A DNA stretch of 15,512 nt from assembly GCA_050116575.1 (NCBI GenBank), contig JASFOJ010000115.1:1-15512 (forward strand), given 5' to 3'. A program made the position numbers and the translations under genes. Shown here one piece after another: positions 14,956 to 15,512 of the stretch (positions are counted from its first letter, which is position 1; the number at the start of each line of letters is the position of its first letter). The stretch comes from JAKEGK01 sp050116575. GTDB taxonomy: Bacteria > Pseudomonadota > Gammaproteobacteria > SZUA-152. A model generated the notes under the pieces. It was given only the letters and a program-made list of their open reading frames with translations. It made no database searches and was not told the DNA's origin.

Positions 14956-14975
14956 TAGTGCTTATTTAAGCAGTA
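14956..14975 (-). promoter_or_regulatory. LexA-like palindrome over the integrase -10
   Basis: TACTGCTTAAATAAGCACTA (minus strand) is a near-perfect palindrome of the form CTG-N10-CAC, one base from the CTG-N10-CAG core of gammaproteobacterial LexA boxes. Its centre overlaps the -10 hexamer. LexA control of intI at this position is established for class 1 and Vibrio integrons, so SOS control is a fair inference. The missing fourth-position T (CTGC instead of CTGT) weakens it. Confidence 0.4.
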
Positions 14976-14992
14976 TTCAACGTAAATGTCAA
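14963..14992 (-). promoter_or_regulatory. Integrase promoter
   Basis: On the minus strand a perfect -35 TTGACA (14992-14987) is followed, 18 nt on, by a -10 TAAATA (14968-14963). With 17 nt spacing the hexamer would be TTAAAT. Transcription would begin near 14956, giving a leader of about 53 nt that contains the AAAGGA ribosome binding site. Confidence 0.55.
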
Positions 14993-15028
14993 AAAGAGGG
15001 TGATAAATGTCAAAATCCGACATTTATC
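14983..15028. repeat. Phased repeats upstream of the integrase promoter
   Basis: TAAATGTCAAAA occurs at 14983-14994 and again at 15004-15015, exactly 21 bp apart (two helical turns). The second copy is also part of a perfect 10-bp inverted repeat: GATAAATGTC (15002-15011), 7-nt spacer, GACATTTATC (15019-15028). The first copy contains the -35 of the integrase promoter. This resembles binding sites for a dimeric regulator or for the integrase itself. Confidence 0.6.
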
Positions 15029-15056
15029 GGCATGCTCGATAAGTTTGGTATATCAA
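15023..15056 (+). repeat. 34-nt direct repeat, copy 1
   Basis: It starts TTTATCGGCATGCTCGATAA and ends AGTTTGGTATATCAA. Its first half is an inverted repeat, TTATCG/CGATAA, around GCATGCT. It is followed at once by the perfect 7-bp inverted repeat CGATATT-GATA-AATATCG (15057-15074). It lies about 120 bp upstream of the integrase gene. Confidence 0.85.
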
Positions 15057-15339
15057 CGATATTGATAAATATCGGTGGTCATTGAAATAAATTGCGGAGA
15101 CTGCAAATCTTTGTATAACGCCAGATGTAAGGAGCACGGGCTAATCTTGAATGTCGTAGTCGATAGCCTTTAACGAGCTTTTTTTAATTTTAGTTGTAAC
15201 ATATTGATTTTTTGCTAGTCTTTATAAGATGATTGTTGTTTTGCAAAGTCGAGCGCCAGTCAATTGTTGAGACGTGGGTTGCGGTATGGCAGGTTAAATG
15301 ACTCACAAAAAATGAGCTGGTGAGAAGATGATCATTATT

Positions 15340-15373
15340 TTTATCGGCATGCTTGATAAGTTTGGTATATCAA
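15340..15373 (+). repeat. 34-nt direct repeat, copy 2
   Basis: Identical to copy 1 except for one base (CTTG instead of CTCG). The change creates the perfect 7-bp inverted repeat CTTGATA-N9-TATCAAG at 15352-15374. It sits 18 bp before the candidate crossover triplet at 15392 and 44 bp before the first cassette-like gene. Confidence 0.85.
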
Positions 15374-15383
15374 GTCGCCGTAT

Positions 15384-15398
15384 AAACAACTGTTAGCA
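15384..15398 (+). other. Candidate attI crossover site
   Basis: AAACAACTGTTAGCA resembles the end of the class 1 attI (AAACAAAG/TTAGGC), with the crossover G/TT at 15392-15394. The sixth base of the core (GTTAGCA) departs from GTTRRRY. It lies directly before a small gene with a ribosome binding site, as expected at the entry point of a cassette array. Position and partial motif only. Confidence 0.35.
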
Positions 15399-15416
15399 CT
15401 CAAAGGAGACGTTATA

Positions 15417-15512
15417 TTGTCGCCATCTGAATACTGGGGCTTACAAATATTGCTTGCAACATTATTATTTTGGCCCTTTTTATATTCAGCAATTTTTACA
15501 TTCATATACAAA
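15417..15512 (+). CDS. Small membrane protein, probable first cassette gene, cut by window edge
   Basis: An open frame from the TTG at 15417 runs 32 codons to the edge without a stop. A strong AAAGGAG lies 8 nt before the TTG, which supports this unusual start. No ATG occurs nearby in frame. The visible protein has a short polar start (SPSEYWG), then a continuous hydrophobic stretch, LQILLATLLFWPFLYSAIFT, so it is probably an inner-membrane protein. Codon use is AT-rich, unlike the exporter operons, as is common for cassette genes. No family recognised. Confidence 0.5.
   Translation, partial: MSPSEYWGLQILLATLLFWPFLYSAIFTFIYK

Larger units (their letters stand above)
14904..15416. other. AT-rich integron platform region (attI side), no gene seen
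   Basis: The whole stretch between the integrase gene and the small gene at 15417 is AT-rich and without a credible reading frame. It holds the integrase promoter, the phased repeats and two 34-nt direct repeats 317 bp apart. By position it must contain attI if the integron is intact. I could not find a convincing attC fold (paired R/L boxes) in it. Confidence 0.5.

Noticed and set aside
15062..15075. FNR-like box TTGATAAATATCGG
   Set aside because: The second half-site matches only three of five bases, and the surrounding GATA/TATC repeats explain it better.
15168..15299. CTTTAAC and GTTAAAT as R boxes of an attC of about 132 bp
   Set aside because: The right box fits GTTRRRY, but the flanking inner sequences do not pair, so no attC-like hairpin forms.
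15114..15416. TATAACG (15114-15120) and CGTTATA (15410-15416) as outer boxes of an attC
   Set aside because: They are about 300 bp apart, longer than known attC sites, and no inner boxes pair.

Overview
The window looks like a chromosomal segment of a gammaproteobacterium. The grounds are a RbbA/YhiI/YhhJ-type exporter operon, a conserved small two-helix membrane protein, a perfect FNR/Anr-type box and a chromosomal-type integron integrase. I cannot name a genus. The exporter operons look moderately GC-rich, while the intergenic stretches and the right end are clearly AT-rich. These are visual impressions, not computed values.

Layout from left to right. Positions 1-412 (minus) hold the N-terminus of a membrane-anchored sensor-like protein that runs off the left edge. 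Positions 413-924 are non-coding with nested inverted repeats. Positions 925-1521 (minus) encode a small exported protein, probably an outer-membrane barrel, with a possibly structured leader upstream. Positions 2338-5180 form a tightly packed three-gene operon: a MacB/LolD/DevA-type ATPase, a HlyD-type adaptor and a DevC/FtsX-type permease. It is preceded by a perfect TTGAT-N4-ATCAA box. Positions 5440-5646 encode a small two-helix membrane protein. Positions 6015-13338 form a four-gene operon for a complete type-I-like exporter: an outer-membrane factor fused to an ABC substrate-binding-like domain, a YhiI-like adaptor, an RbbA/YhiH-like fused ATPase-ATPase-permease and a YhhJ-like permease.

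Positions 13461-14903 (minus) encode an integron integrase with a long extra N-terminus. Its promoter region (14904-15060) carries a good -35/-10 pair, a LexA-like palindrome over the -10, and helically phased repeats. To its right, 14904-15416 is AT-rich and non-coding and contains two 34-nt direct repeats (one mismatch), as expected of an attI/array-entry region. It is followed by a candidate crossover triplet (15392) and the start of a small membrane-protein gene with a good ribosome binding site, which would be the first cassette gene and is cut by the window edge.

How the parts may work together: the four-gene operon can span the whole envelope by itself. The upstream three-gene exporter lacks its own outer-membrane factor and could borrow the downstream one. 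The integrase, its promoter and the right end form an integron platform next to these exporters. The most unusual items are the substrate-binding/TolC fusion, the repeat-rich integrase promoter and attI region, and the perfect FNR-type box in front of the first exporter.
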